Positions 46,591 to 56,760 of a stretch of DNA of 64,000 nucleotides are shown here, piece after piece. Within the stretch, counting starts at the first letter, position 1. Each line of letters opens with the position of its first letter. The stretch is from Sporodiniella umbellata. Its lineage: Eukaryota > Mucoromycota > Mucoromycetes > Mucorales > Rhizopodaceae. The DNA is taken from positions 1-64,000 of the forward strand of contig JAIXMR010000025.1 in the NCBI GenBank assembly GCA_025677835.1. The letters run 5' to 3'. Under the pieces are notes generated by a model. It was not told where the DNA came from. It was given only the letters and a program-made list of their open reading frames with translations, and did not search any database. Made by a program: the position numbers and the translations under genes.

Positions 46591-47091
46591 ATGGTCTTGA
46601 GTGGTGTTGACTCTTTTTCCTTTCAGCGAGACATCTCATGCCGTCAGTTTCAAGTCAAGAAACATAAGTCTAAAGAGGAAGAATGGACAACAAAAAAGGA
46701 CCAATTCATCGAGCTAGCTCAAGCGGCGCTAGAGCAAGCCAGGAAAGAGGAAAAAGGCGTTCTTCAGGAACTAGTTGAACTTTTCATTCAGCATACTGGA
46801 GCGCCAAAGGTAGCAGAAGCCTTTTGGTCCCAACTCAAAAGTCAAGAAATGATTGAGAAATTAGCAGAGCGTCATTGCACTCGAAAGGAAACGACGATCG
46901 TGGCTCATCCGCTCACCCTGAAAGAACCTGATTGTGTACGGCATACGAGTGAGCAGATATATCAGGCCCGTCACTACCCTATTTCAGACTACCTATGGCG
47001 CCTTTTCAGACTTTTGATCCTTGCCAGTTTAGTCGGCTTGGTCTATCATTTTCTGTGTACCGATCCTAAGCACCACCCGTCTTTATTTTAA
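46591..47091 (+). CDS. tail-anchored hypothetical protein
   Basis: A single-exon frame of 166 residues from ATG 46591. The protein is hydrophilic and helical (EEEWTTKKDQFIELAQAALEQ, KEEKGVLQELVELF) and ends with one hydrophobic helix (LFRLLILASLVGLVYHFLC) followed by a short tail, DPKHHPSLF. That is the arrangement of a C-tail-anchored membrane protein exposed to the cytosol. I do not recognise the family. The stop lies inside the last exon of the convergent gene at 47066, so the two coding regions overlap by 26 bp. Confidence 0.6.
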   Translation: MVLSGVDSFSFQRDISCRQFQVKKHKSKEEEWTTKKDQFIELAQAALEQARKEEKGVLQELVELFIQHTGAPKVAEAFWSQLKSQEMIEKLAERHCTRKETTIVAHPLTLKEPDCVRHTSEQIYQARHYPISDYLWRLFRLLILASLVGLVYHFLCTDPKHHPSLF

Positions 47092-48653
47092 CTTTGTTTA
47101 GTTCGGTCACAAACATCGCTAGAAAATCACGGTCGTTTCCAGAAAACTCGACCATCGCATCCTTATTATCCACTGAGACCCGAGTGACCTCACATGTAAT
47201 TACATTCTATTTATATTGTTTATATATATATATATATACGCGCACATATGTTTCAATAAAAAGCGGCATTTTTCTTTTCATATGATTATCTTACCTTGTT
47301 ATCTGAATACTGGCACCGAGTGCCTAAATTGATCCCTTGGGTAGGATGAATATTCATCATCTCACGTACAAACTCAATAGGATATTCTTCCATCCTCTTG
47401 ACGTCCAAGGTTTCTTTTTTTGACTCGTCTACCTCGCCTACAACTAACTAAATAAAAATATAAGGAAAAAAAAAATAGGCAGGCTTGAGTAAGTCCTTTT
47501 TTTTTTTTTTTTAACCTGATCTATCAAATAAACACCAAAAGCGTGCTTGATGAAGACTAAAGATGAAGGATCCGCCAAGTTGACTAACGAGATCTCAATC
47601 ACACCATCGCATTGAACTGCGTTAGATACATGCAACTCGATCAGTTGTTCGTACTCTGTTTGTGGGGATAAGTCAATGGGTGTATCAAAAAAGCTTTGGG
47701 CGACATGCGTCTCCAAATTAGTGTCATCAAATACATTGGCTTCTTTAGCAATACGAATATCCACCTTTTTTTTTTTTTTTTTGGGTGGGAAGAAAGAGAA
47801 AGGATGAGTTTAACGTTGATAGATCCATTGGCTAAATAGATTGGCCTACACTAGGATGTTCGAGTTTTAAAGTAGCTTGTGCCGATTTAATTGGAAGAGG
47901 TGATAGATTACCAAGCGTAAAACTCACTTGGATAGTTCCTTTTCCTGTTGCCTTTATAAACGTATCTGTGTAGGAGGGCTGCTTAATACTAAACTTTCGA
48001 CAGTTTCCATCAATTTTCTTTACCCAGCTTGATATTGCTTTTGTAGATTCTATCAACAGCCAAACTTGTGATTTGTTTGGCTTGCGTGGTTTGCTCTGCA
48101 AGCTGACCTATTCTCTAAAGAAAAACGAAAAGCAGAGAGGGGTTTGTTTGTCAACAAAGGTTACATGGACTTTTTTTTTTTTACTTTAGCAATGCCTTCA
48201 ATTGAAGATCCTGCACCCGCCATAACGGATTCAAATACATTAAAAACGCTTTTACAATTCGCATATTAGCACTGTTGAATGATTCCATAACCAATAAAAA
48301 AAAAAAAAAGAGAGAGAAGGGACTGTTTTACTTTGGATCGTTTGACATGAAGTGTACTGAATTGAAGGGAAGTGATTTCTTGATACTATGCACGACCTAT
48401 TTGCATTGAGCGTGACTGGCAAATATTTTGAAACATCTTTAGTGTAATGAACCTATCGCGGTAGGGTTGTGCAGTAGCATTCGTATTTGCATCTAAAAGT
48501 CGCTACCTTTTCAAAGAACAAATCAAACACAACGTTCAAAGGTGGACTATGGCTTAGATGGGGGGCATACATTCCTGAAGGAGAAGCTAAGAGAATCAGT
48601 GGTTTCTGTCCGAAACAGACAATATGTAACGAACAAGAGATGAATAGTCCCAT
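47066..48653 (-). CDS. unrecognised multi-exon gene (beta-rich protein), 5' model uncertain
   Basis: The 3' exons join cleanly on the minus strand. GSSIEGIAK (ending near 48187) joins VSLQSKPRKPNKSQVWLLIE. The later LKLEHPS (donor GTAGGC near 47850) joins VDIRIAKEANVFDD, then VVGEVDESKKETLD, and last VTRVSVDNKDAMVEF, ending VKIKTGGA with TAG 47068-47066. Upstream, ATG 48653 opens a 49-codon exon (MGLFISCSLHIVCFGQKPLI ... DLFFEK) with a proper donor. A second exon, YQEITSLQFSTLHVKRSK, follows in phase. The link from there to NVFESVMAGAGSS could not be closed because of a poly(T) run at 48298-48310. The alternating hydrophobic pattern suggests beta structure. I cannot name the family. Confidence 0.5.
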
Positions 48654-48763
48654 AGCATAAAAAAAGATGTGTGATTTGTTTGCTTTATTATTGAATTTTT
48701 TTTTTGAAGCTTTTTTGATTGTTTTGTTTTTGGAAAAGAAATGAAATGGTCTTTTTCAATCTA

Positions 48764-49351
48764 TTATACAAAGTATTGGCCACCTGTGCCACCCATTTTA
48801 AGTCCATTTCTGACGGGAGCAAAGCGTTCTTGATCAGGGACAGCGTCAAAGATTTTGAACTTTACGCCCATATCGGTTACCTCCATGATAGATGCGACGT
48901 TACCGCAACGATAACAGTAGTTGGGTGCTGACCAGACGGTAACCAGCTCATCTTTTGGAAACATGTGCTTGTAGCCTTCCTGTACCAACTGATGTGCTCT
49001 TGCAATCAATGATAGCCCGTTGATATAATTGAACTACAGGCGTCCTATTAGTCCATGGATCCTTTCTAGGCACGCTTACCTCGCTTGTCACTTTGCCGCC
49101 AAACAACCATCCAGCACCTCTTGGACTCACGGCCCATGTATCGATATCGTCAGGGTCGGACCACATCAAATCGCAAAACGACCCTTCGTGAGGTATTTCC
49201 TGTAAACGGTGAATCGTTCTCATTTGATCCAACGCCTTGATGTCAGGCGATAGCCCACCATGAACACACAATATCGTTCCATCAATAATCTAATAATAAA
49301 ACAAGAGCGGTTTGTGGTTCATTCATTGTACATGTGGGCGTATTTTCTCCC

Positions 49352-49403
<52 letters not shown>

Positions 49404-50146
49404 ATGCTGTACATCTTACGGCTGCTAAGGTCAAATAATCAAACACTGAACAACAATACTTCCATACGTTGGCGTTCCCGTATTTTGTTTGACATTCATC
49501 TACATACAACAATGGGTAAGCGTGGTTGTCAGAGATGTATCTTACCATAAAATCCATAAACTTGGGTGATCTGTCTGCTCTCGTGATTTCCTCTTAACAA
49601 AGTGATTTTATCAGGATATCTAAAGGAATGTATGAGTCTATTATTCCAAAACGATTCGTTTCCGATTTACTTTGCTTTCAGTACTAATAGGAGTGTCAGC
49701 GTTTCTAAACTAAAATGCCCACGGTCCACATAGTCTCCCTAACGTAAATAAAATAAAAGGTCAGTAAAAGTAGGAAGAATAGCCTGAACATACCATAAAG
49801 ATGTAGTTGGTATCCTTCACATCGCCTCCTACATTGAACAATTCCAACAGGTCATAGAATTGACCTAAACATAATGGGTAAGAAGGACCATTTCCAAAAA
49901 GAAAGAACACGCTTTCACTTGCCATGAATATCGCCACACACGGTGACCGGTGAACGTACAGGCTGTATGTTGGATTCTTCCAATAATAACTCTTTCACCT
50001 TTTTTTTTTTTTAAAAAAAAAAATACACAGTTTAACTTTTGTCATTATAACAACCATCGTACCATTTCACACAGCTTTTTAATGTCTTGTTCTGGGAGAT
50101 ATTCACACCTCTTGACTTTTTCTAACCATTCATCTGGATTTCCCAT
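48764..50146 (-). CDS. SIT4: PP2A-like Ser/Thr protein phosphatase catalytic subunit, PP6/Sit4 type
   Basis: Multi-exon gene from ATG 50146 ([20 protein letters not shown]) to TAA 48766-48764. Metal-binding and catalytic motifs are complete: [73 protein letters not shown] and [28 protein letters not shown] fit PP6/Sit4 better than PP2A or PP4. The fungal enzyme acts in the TOR pathway and cell-cycle control. The C-terminus reads TGGQYFV. PP2A-family enzymes usually end YFL, where the Leu is carboxymethylated. Exon borders were matched by homology. One intron contains a (TC)23 repeat. Confidence 0.9.
49355..49400 (+). repeat. (TC)23 microsatellite in a phosphatase intron
   Basis: A perfect dinucleotide run of about 46 nt lies in an intron of the minus-strand phosphatase gene. 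In the transcript it reads as (GA)n. Confidence 0.9.
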
Positions 50147-50431
50147 ATTTTTTTTTTTCTAATGAACAAATACTTTTTTAAAAGAAAAAAAAAAAAAAAA
50201 AAATGACTTTCTTTCCAAAGGTACTTTTTGTTTACTTAAAAATTTCCCTGATCTTATCTCCACTTTATTTATCCCGTCTTTTTTGGGAGAATTATCACTA
50301 ACAAGCAGTCGGCGTTTGAACCGGGTGTGGAGAGACAAGCAAGGATATCCATATCAATAGATATATTTATACTTTTTATTTATATAGTTATATGTATTGG
50401 TGCGAGCGTGTATGCGAGCGTGTATATATAT

Positions 50432-50433
<2 letters not shown>

Positions 50434-50463
<30 letters not shown>
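50434..50463 (+). repeat. (GT)15 microsatellite in the PBS2 3' flank
   Basis: A 30-nt GT run about 100 bp beyond the PBS2 stop, followed by poly(T) tracts at 50498-50520 and 50541-50557. It reads as (AC)n in the PBS2 transcript if included in the 3' UTR. Confidence 0.85.
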
Positions 50464-50465
<2 letters not shown>

Positions 50466-50562
50466 TTGAGTATGTATAAAGAAAGGGAGCTTTTTCTTTT
50501 TTTTTTTTTTTTTTTTTTTTGGTTTTATTTTAGCTTTTATATTTTTTTTTTTTTTTTTGAGT

Positions 50563-51956
50563 CTAAGCAATTGGATGGTTTTTCTCATAAACACCCTGAG
50601 CCCAGGTAGCCATATCGACCTCAATATCTTCATACTTTTTGATAAAAGGGTGTTCCAAAAGCTCAGCATAAGTAGGTCTTTTCGATGGGTCTTTATGAAG
50701 ACAGGCAGCGACAAATCCACAAGCTTCGGGAGAGAATGTATCGGCAGGCAAGGAAGGAGGCTCGTCATCGATGATTGCTTTCAACTGGGCAAACATATTG
50801 TCATATTTATAAGGGTAATGACCGATGGCTATCTCTACAAGTGAAACGCCCAAGGACCAAACGTCAGATGAGACCGAATAGGTATTAGCTGCTTTGATGC
50901 GTTCGGGCTATAAATTACATACGTCAATAAACAATGGTCTGAAATAGGCAAAGATACTTTACGGCCATATAACTTTGACATCCAATGTTTGTCTTGGCCA
51001 ACGACTTTTCTAGCTGTCCGGACACACCGAAATCACAGAGTTTGACCTGCCCTAATTTGTTGGCCAACACGTTGGTGGGCTTAACATCTATTCGCCAGAC
51101 ACGCATTAGATATACACATACACACATTTGATTTTACCTCGATGAATAATGGAAAGTTCATCCTTTAAAAACTTGAGGCCCTTCACCATCTACAATACAT
51201 CCGTCAGTTTGTTTCGACCTCTCTTTCCCCTTCAACCACTTACCGAAGTAGCGATTTTTGCCAAAACATCTTCAGGCACACCCTCACCACCTAACTTGTC
51301 CAGAGAACTGACATCCATGTACTCCATACAGTAATAAACACAAGACTCGATAAAGAAGGCCCCATAGAATTCCACGATATATTCTCCTGAGCTCTTGTGA
51401 AGGATATCCAACTCCATCAAGATCTGATGTAGCTTGGCCTCATCTAACTCCAGTCGGATTTCCTAACCAAGAGGTTAAAATGTTATCTATGTGTGTTTCT
51501 TTCGCTTACTTTCATGGCCATCGTCACGTTTGTCACACGGTGCTTGACTTTCTGCACAGTACCGTATTGTCCTTTGCCCAGTTCCTCTTGAAGAATCAAA
51601 TCATCCATTTTGATAGCAAAACTACTTCCATTACTAAAATTCACGCCATCCGCATGAATGATAGCTTTCCCAGCAAAATTGAGTTTTCCAGATGGATCAC
51701 TAAGCAAAAAAAGCTTGCATGATTTAGTCATCTTTTATCTCTTGTCTGTTGTTTCTTACACGTATTTTGAAAAGTTAGCAAACGGAGTAGGCTCTTGCTT
51801 TACTCCTAGTTGGGACAAATTCAAGCCTGGCTTACCCAGTCGACCAGGTTTGGCTTTGTTTTGTAAAGGAGACGAACGACTCATGGGAGGTAAAATAGAA
51901 CGACCTGGTATTCTAGGTGGTCGCATCGATTTTGAGGCATCTTCCATAGGATTCAT
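50563..51956 (-). CDS. PBS2: MAP kinase kinase of the HOG pathway (Pbs2/Wis1)
   Basis: Multi-exon gene from ATG 51956 (MNPMEDASKSMRPPRIPGRS) to TAG 50565-50563. Pbs2 is the dual-specificity kinase that activates the Hog1/p38 MAP kinase under osmotic and oxidative stress. Kinase motifs are ELGKGQYGTVQKVKH (Gly loop), TMAMK-EIRLELDEAKL (Lys and helix C), the hinge [42 protein letters not shown], and the activation loop SLAKTNIGCQSYMAPERI. The loop Ser and Thr at the expected MEK positions are both present. EIRLELDE and GVPEDVLAKI are Pbs2/Wis1 traits. The N-terminus (about 100 residues) is short and Pro/Arg-rich, compared with several hundred residues in yeast Pbs2. Exon borders were matched by homology only. 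Confidence 0.93.
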
Positions 51957-52280
51957 ATTTCTATTATCTATTTTTTTTTTTTTTTTTTCTCAGTGCAAGA
52001 AAAAAAAAACCTTTTTAAAACAAATTAAAGGGGAGAGAAAGAGAAAATTATTAGAAAGAAAAAAATAAAAAATAAAAATAAAAAGCAAAACAAAACAAAA
52101 TACATTTATACTACCTCACAATTTTTTTTTTTTTTTTTTTTTCAAAAGAGCCTGCCAAACTCCGTCCCCGCTGGCTCTATCGCCTTGGTTAAAATAAAGT
52201 CGCCACTTTTCAGTCAGGCCTCATTTCTACCTCTTTTAGTTATTCAATCGAAAGCAATTCAGTTTTACCATTCTTTTTGA

Positions 52281-53236
52281 ATGGCTCTAATTGACTTGCA
52301 TAGTTCTGATGATTTGAATCCAAGGAATGAACATAGTATTATCTTGTTAGAGCCAGCGCTACTATCAGACCCTCTAGAGCAAACTCGACATTCAACACGA
52401 CCGAGAGCTGTGCGCTCTATGAGCTATCACCTACGTAAGGGCAAAGCTCAGAATGGAAAGTGGTACGTGTGGCCGACAATGAAGACTGTCTCCCAAGCTT
52501 GATTGAAAAAAAAAGAAACCGCGAGGCAGCCTTTTTGCGTGGTTCAAACGTATACCATCTTACTTGTATTCTAAAGTTTTCTCGTCGCCTCTCGACTTTT
52601 GAAGTGGCTATCGTGGCTGATTGGTACCTCCATTGTAAGCTGTAGTACACACTTGTCACCCAAACTCTAAAATGAAAGGAAAAGATGGCTTTCTCTCTCT
52701 CTCTTTCTTTCTCGTGGTAACATACCAGATCAACCAACCGCTAGAATTCTATACATTTGTTTTTTCTTTTTGGTCATCTATTTACAGTATTGGAAAACCC
52801 TTGGGTATTCTTATAAAACAGAAGGTACTGATAATCACCTACCCATTTCGATCTTTAAACAGAGTAAGTTTTGCGGAAAAAAAAACCAAAAAAAAAAAAG
52901 CCTACCAGCCTCTTCATCAGCTAAAGACTTCCCTTGATCAATCCATTGGAACCCACTCTCTAAATTTACCTACTCAGAGCCCTGTCTTTTGATTATAACA
53001 TATGAATTGCTTTCTAGGTGAATCGCTCCAGCTCTCGAGATAACTCAATGGATCTACACGCCTTTTGTTTCATCACCAAATCCACTTACAAAACCGTTTC
53101 GCAAAAAAAAAAACCACCCCCAAGTATTGATCTACCCATTTGACGTAGAGAAAGCGTATTTTCTTATTCTCACAGCATAGGCTCATTTGAACCCAATGAC
53201 GTAACATCCGATGAAGCGGTCATTGTTTTGTACTAG
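52281..53236 (+). pseudogene. fragment of an unknown protein with a Ulp/SENP-protease-like edge
   Basis: ATG 52281 opens 73 codons (MALIDLHSSDDLNPRNEHSI), followed by a second frame with DNEDCLPSLIEKKRNREAAF and LRGSNVYHL. Near 53130 a frame reads HPQVLIYPFDVEKA. Removing 53156-53175, which begins GT and ends CACAG, lets it continue as IGSFEPNDVTSDEAVIVLY to TAG 53236. That order (h-YP, then I, then L/F-E-P-x-x-x-x-(N)D-x-x-I-x-x-Y) resembles the start of Ulp2/SENP6-7 cysteine proteases, but the expected LND is TSD. No catalytic His, Asp or Cys domain follows. I take it as a truncated or decaying gene. The family call is tentative. Confidence 0.3.
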
Positions 53237-53900
53237 AGAAAACTTAAATCTGAGCTTTGAGAAAAGGTGGTGTTGTCATTTTTAGTTTACAAAAAAGTGC
53301 TGTCATCTTTCAATGTCTCTGCTATTGGAGTATCACAGGGATAGGAGATAAACTTTAGAGTATTTCCATTAGTGAACTTTAGGCCATTGTAAATTGCTAT
53401 ACAGGTTTTTTTTTTTTTTCGATTGTTCGATGGCGCAAGTTCAAATAGCTTAAAGGCGCTCTATTTACTTTAATATATATATTTGCCCTTCACGTTCATT
53501 CTGTTCAACTCTAATCTCCTCCTCCTCCTCCTCCTCCCCCTTTTTTTTTATCAGGTTTTCTTTGCTGCGCCAAATTGTTGTACAAGTGTCTTTTTAATAA
53601 ATCAGTTTTGTTTATATTCATCGAGTCGATTTTTATTCTCTTGTTATTCCCTTATTGATATAAAACAAGTACATTCCCTTTCCATTTTGCCTTTTTATTC
53701 TCAACTCTACAAGGTGCCCATACAGCAACTATAAACTGTAACGTCCGAACCGCAGATATCGTTACTTTTTTCTTCTCAGACTTTATAGGCCTTTTGTTTG
53801 CTCAAAACAATTCTATCACTTGCGACACCGAAAATATAAAAATTTCTCATACCTTATAAACCAGTCTGCTACTTTTATTGAATTTTTTTATGCTTTTGAT
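53237..53900. other. intergenic region
   Basis: About 660 bp. It has a (CCT)n-like run at 53516-53537 and long pyrimidine stretches. The 83-codon frame at 53483 is a pyrimidine-tract artefact. Confidence 0.4.
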
Positions 53901-55059
53901 TTAAAGCTTTGAAAAAACGGCGGGCTTCTTAGTAACAAACGCTTCAATTGAGTGAGGAATGCCCTAAACAAAAATTATATTGAGGTTTTGTGTTACTATT
54001 ACTATCATTTGTTACTGTTATATATATATACCTCAGTTTGCAACATAGCTGAGTTCCATGTCACTGTATAAACTAATCCCTCAGCAACAGAGTGATCTTG
54101 GGAATAGTTCAACAGATGTTTGGATTTGAGAGGAGTTACTTTGTACCCAGAACAGCAATGGGTGATTTGGAGGCAATCAGCCGGGCAGTTTTCATTACTT
54201 CCTCTAAGCATGTTTAAGCACATTTGTACTACCAAAAAAAGAAGATATGCTTACCTATCAAAGATTCGTAATTTTCCGTGACCTTATTGACCAGCCCACA
54301 TTGTAAAGATTCTTCAGCATAAACGCTATTATTTGCCCAATGAATAGGAATTTATAAAATAGCTGAAAAGCTCTGTTTTACTTGCGCGCGGTATAACACA
54401 GTTCGCATACCAAACTATGGTTACCAATAACTTTAGGCAGTCTCTGCAAAGCACCTACGTCGGCTGCTAATCCAACTTCAATCTCTTTTACAGAAATAAA
54501 AGCATCCTTAGTACAGTACCGCAAATCGCATGCGGTGATGATACTGGCTCCGGCACCTAGGCATGCGTTGTGAATAGCTGCTATCACAGGCTTACTACAG
54601 ACCTCAATGGCTGTAAAGGCATCTGGAATTATTCTGATCAATGACCGAGTTTGATAGACGTTGCGAGCCACGTCCTTTTCTTCATCTGCTAGAGTAGTCA
54701 GACCTGAGTTGCTTACTACATAAGCAACAAGAAAATTAGAGCTAACCATAGAGAATCTCAGTATTGCTTACAATCTAAACCCACAGTAAACCCACGCCCT
54801 GAACCCGATAGCAAGTATGTTTGAATCTTGATCCAGCTGACGAAAGACGTTTCCGATATCCACCATCATTCTTATATAGTTGAAAAAGAAAAGAGGAAAA
54901 TGTACAAGTGAACGCGTATGACCTTTCATCTATATATATTTTTAATAGCTTTCTTTACTGGAGGTTCAAAGCATTTAAGCTGTCGGGCCTATTTAACTGA
55001 ACATGGGCTATGTCTTCAGGAAAATAAGACACTCGAACCGTTTCGTATGAGACTGTCAT
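53901..55059 (-). pseudogene. ECH1: ECH1-type delta3,5-delta2,4-dienoyl-CoA isomerase, two frame lesions
   Basis: Read on the minus strand from ATG 55059: IAHVQLNRPDSLNALNL (exon 1), MMVDIGNVFRQLDQDSNI (exon 2), then a change of frame at about 54815, after which LLSGSGRGFTVGLDL continues. Exon 3 carries SKPVIAAIHNACLGAGASII and ITACDLRYCTKDAF, with EIEVGLAADVGALQRLPKVIG, typical of peroxisomal/mitochondrial ECH1 crotonases. Later exons give YAEESLQCGLVNKV and KTARLIASKSPIAVLGTK, where TAA (54138-54136) follows at once. KHLLNYSQDHSVAEGLVYT resumes in another frame after about 20 bases. The end is KKPAVFSKL with TAA 53903-53901. Both lesions remove or add only a few codons relative to the family. 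A 50-nt GT-AG stretch could splice past the second lesion, losing about ten conserved residues. Confidence 0.75.
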
Positions 55060-55230
55060 TGACTATTTGATAAAACAACAATAGCCAAATAATCTTCTTT
55101 CTTTTTTTTTTTTGCAAGTGCTTATATAATCGTTCTTTATCTCTCAATGACAAGTACAAGAAAGTACCTAATTCGGTTTTATTCGGTATTTCAAAAAGAA
55201 AGGTCAAACTTCCTTAGAGTGAATCTCTTA

Positions 55231-55300
55231 CAGTAAGCGTAACGCCAGTGGGCGGTTTTCATTTTCTCAAAAGGCAGTTTTTTATGTCTCAAAGGGCGGC
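55231..55300 (+). repeat. GGGCGG-rich left end of a DDE transposon
   Basis: After TA (55229-55230) the sequence is CAGTAAGCGTAACGCCAGTG and then GGGCGGTTTTCA, a diverged AGGCAG copy and GGGCGGCTTT. This repeats the layout found at 14452 and lies directly in front of a transposase frame, so it marks the end of the element. Confidence 0.6.
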
Positions 55301-55373
55301 TTTAAACGACTACATGTTTTTCTTATGAGGATGGGCAGGGAAGAATTGTTGACGAAGGGGTGGAGGCGATGCA

Positions 55374-56760
55374 GTGGATTGGGAAGAGAAAGTAGACCCC
55401 TATCACCTAGAAACGCTAAACCGTCTTAGGCTCTACTGCGAAAAGCAAGGTTCAGAGCAAAAGTCAACGGATGAAGGCTTAGATGTTGAAATGAAAGAAA
55501 TTGCACTTAAAACAAAGCAGCAAATTAAGCCATATAAATGCTACTCCAATGAACAGAATTTGCTCTTTGTCCATTACAATAGGGTAAAACTGTTCAATGC
55601 TGCTAAATCTGGTAGATTAGCTGGCGGTATTGCACAGAAGTGGGCTAAGAAACTCAAAGAGGACAAAGACTGGAATATCTTTGAAAAACAAACCAACAAA
55701 GCTAATAGATCAACAGGACAGCTTGAAGAGAGGCACAAAATTCATTTAGTTAGCCTTTATGATGATAACCCTCAAGCCCGAGTCGTAGATGCAGTTGCTT
55801 CACTTAATGAAAAATTTGCGGGGTTTACGCTTAAGGAAACAAGTGTCAGAAACTTCTTAAAAACTGAATACAACCTTTCCTTTAAAAAAATCACCCGTCA
55901 TCCGGCTCCTCGAAATGATTCAGCCAAAATTGCAAAACGCATAGCGTGGGTTGAAGAAAGGAGCAAAACAGACATGGATTGCCTTGAAAACTGCATTTTT
56001 GTAGACGAATCAGGTTTTGATATCAATATGAGACCTCCAGGAGGATGGTCTACTAAGGATATGTATTTTTTTTTATTCTATTATGTATTTTATTTTTTCT
56101 AAGTAGTGCTTTTTTTTCGCTTTTCATTTTTTTATTTTTTATCTTCATTAAAGCTGTTATGTCCTGACTAGACATTAATATTAAGCCCTTGTTATAACGT
56201 AGCCATTTTTTTTTTTTTTTGTATAACCATCTGAAGTGAGCCTGACGATATATTCAAGTTATGTGGCCATAGTGAACTTCAGGGTCAACCCTTATCAGAT
56301 ACCAGGGTATAGATCAAAAGCATACATGTCGTTATAAGAAATATGTACTCTCACGCTTTTAATTACGTACTGCTAGTTATATGCTATATATCTTTTCATA
56401 ACCGGTAGTGATCCTTCTACTAGCTCATCGTATTAGTCATCCTTACTATACAAAAAAAAAGTCTCAAATAATGACGATACACTCCTATACACTAATCCCG
56501 AATATCATATTTATTAATTAAATGTTGCGGTATTAAATTACAAATCATTATTTTTTACTATGTATGTCGTAGTGGACGGGTTAACGCAGCTAGACCAATT
56601 AAACGAGTAGTTACCCAGGAAATATATGTCAACTTGTACCAAATGAAGTTTGAAAGTTCAGATATAGCTAATGTTGCAACCGCTAACAGTCTTCATGGTT
56701 ACTACATTGTAATGGATAATGCACCCAACTTTACTATACATAAACATTCAGGTAGTCAAC
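55374..56760 (+). pseudogene. DDE transposase (Tc1/mariner-like) interrupted by a nested insertion
   Basis: The first block is open from at least 55374 to about 56060. It has an N-terminal DNA-binding part (QLEERHKIHLVSLYDDNPQA, TSVRNFLKTEYNLSFKKITR) and the first catalytic strand NCIFVDESGFDINMR, with Asp present. The frame then runs into about 500 bp of AT-rich DNA. From 56569 homology resumes with SGRVNAARPIKRVVTQEIYV and YYIVMDNAPNFTIHKH, with the second catalytic Asp. A stop follows at about 56790 and no third acidic residue can be placed. The related remnant at 10531 is more decayed. The gene cannot make a full protein as it stands. It sits about 170 bp from the ECH1 pseudogene start. 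Confidence 0.7.
56060..56565. mobile_element. ~500-bp insertion within the transposase gene
   Basis: The transposase coding sequence stops matching after GGWSTKD at 56060 and resumes near 56569. TATGTAT is present at both edges (56060-56066 and 56559-56565) and could be a 7-bp target duplication, though such AT-rich repeats also occur by chance. The insert has no clear inverted ends and no coding potential; it may be a short non-autonomous element. Confidence 0.4.

Noticed and set aside
53483..53734. 83-codon frame rich in Phe, Leu and Ser
   Set aside because: It arises from pyrimidine tracts and CCT repeats; the composition is low-complexity.
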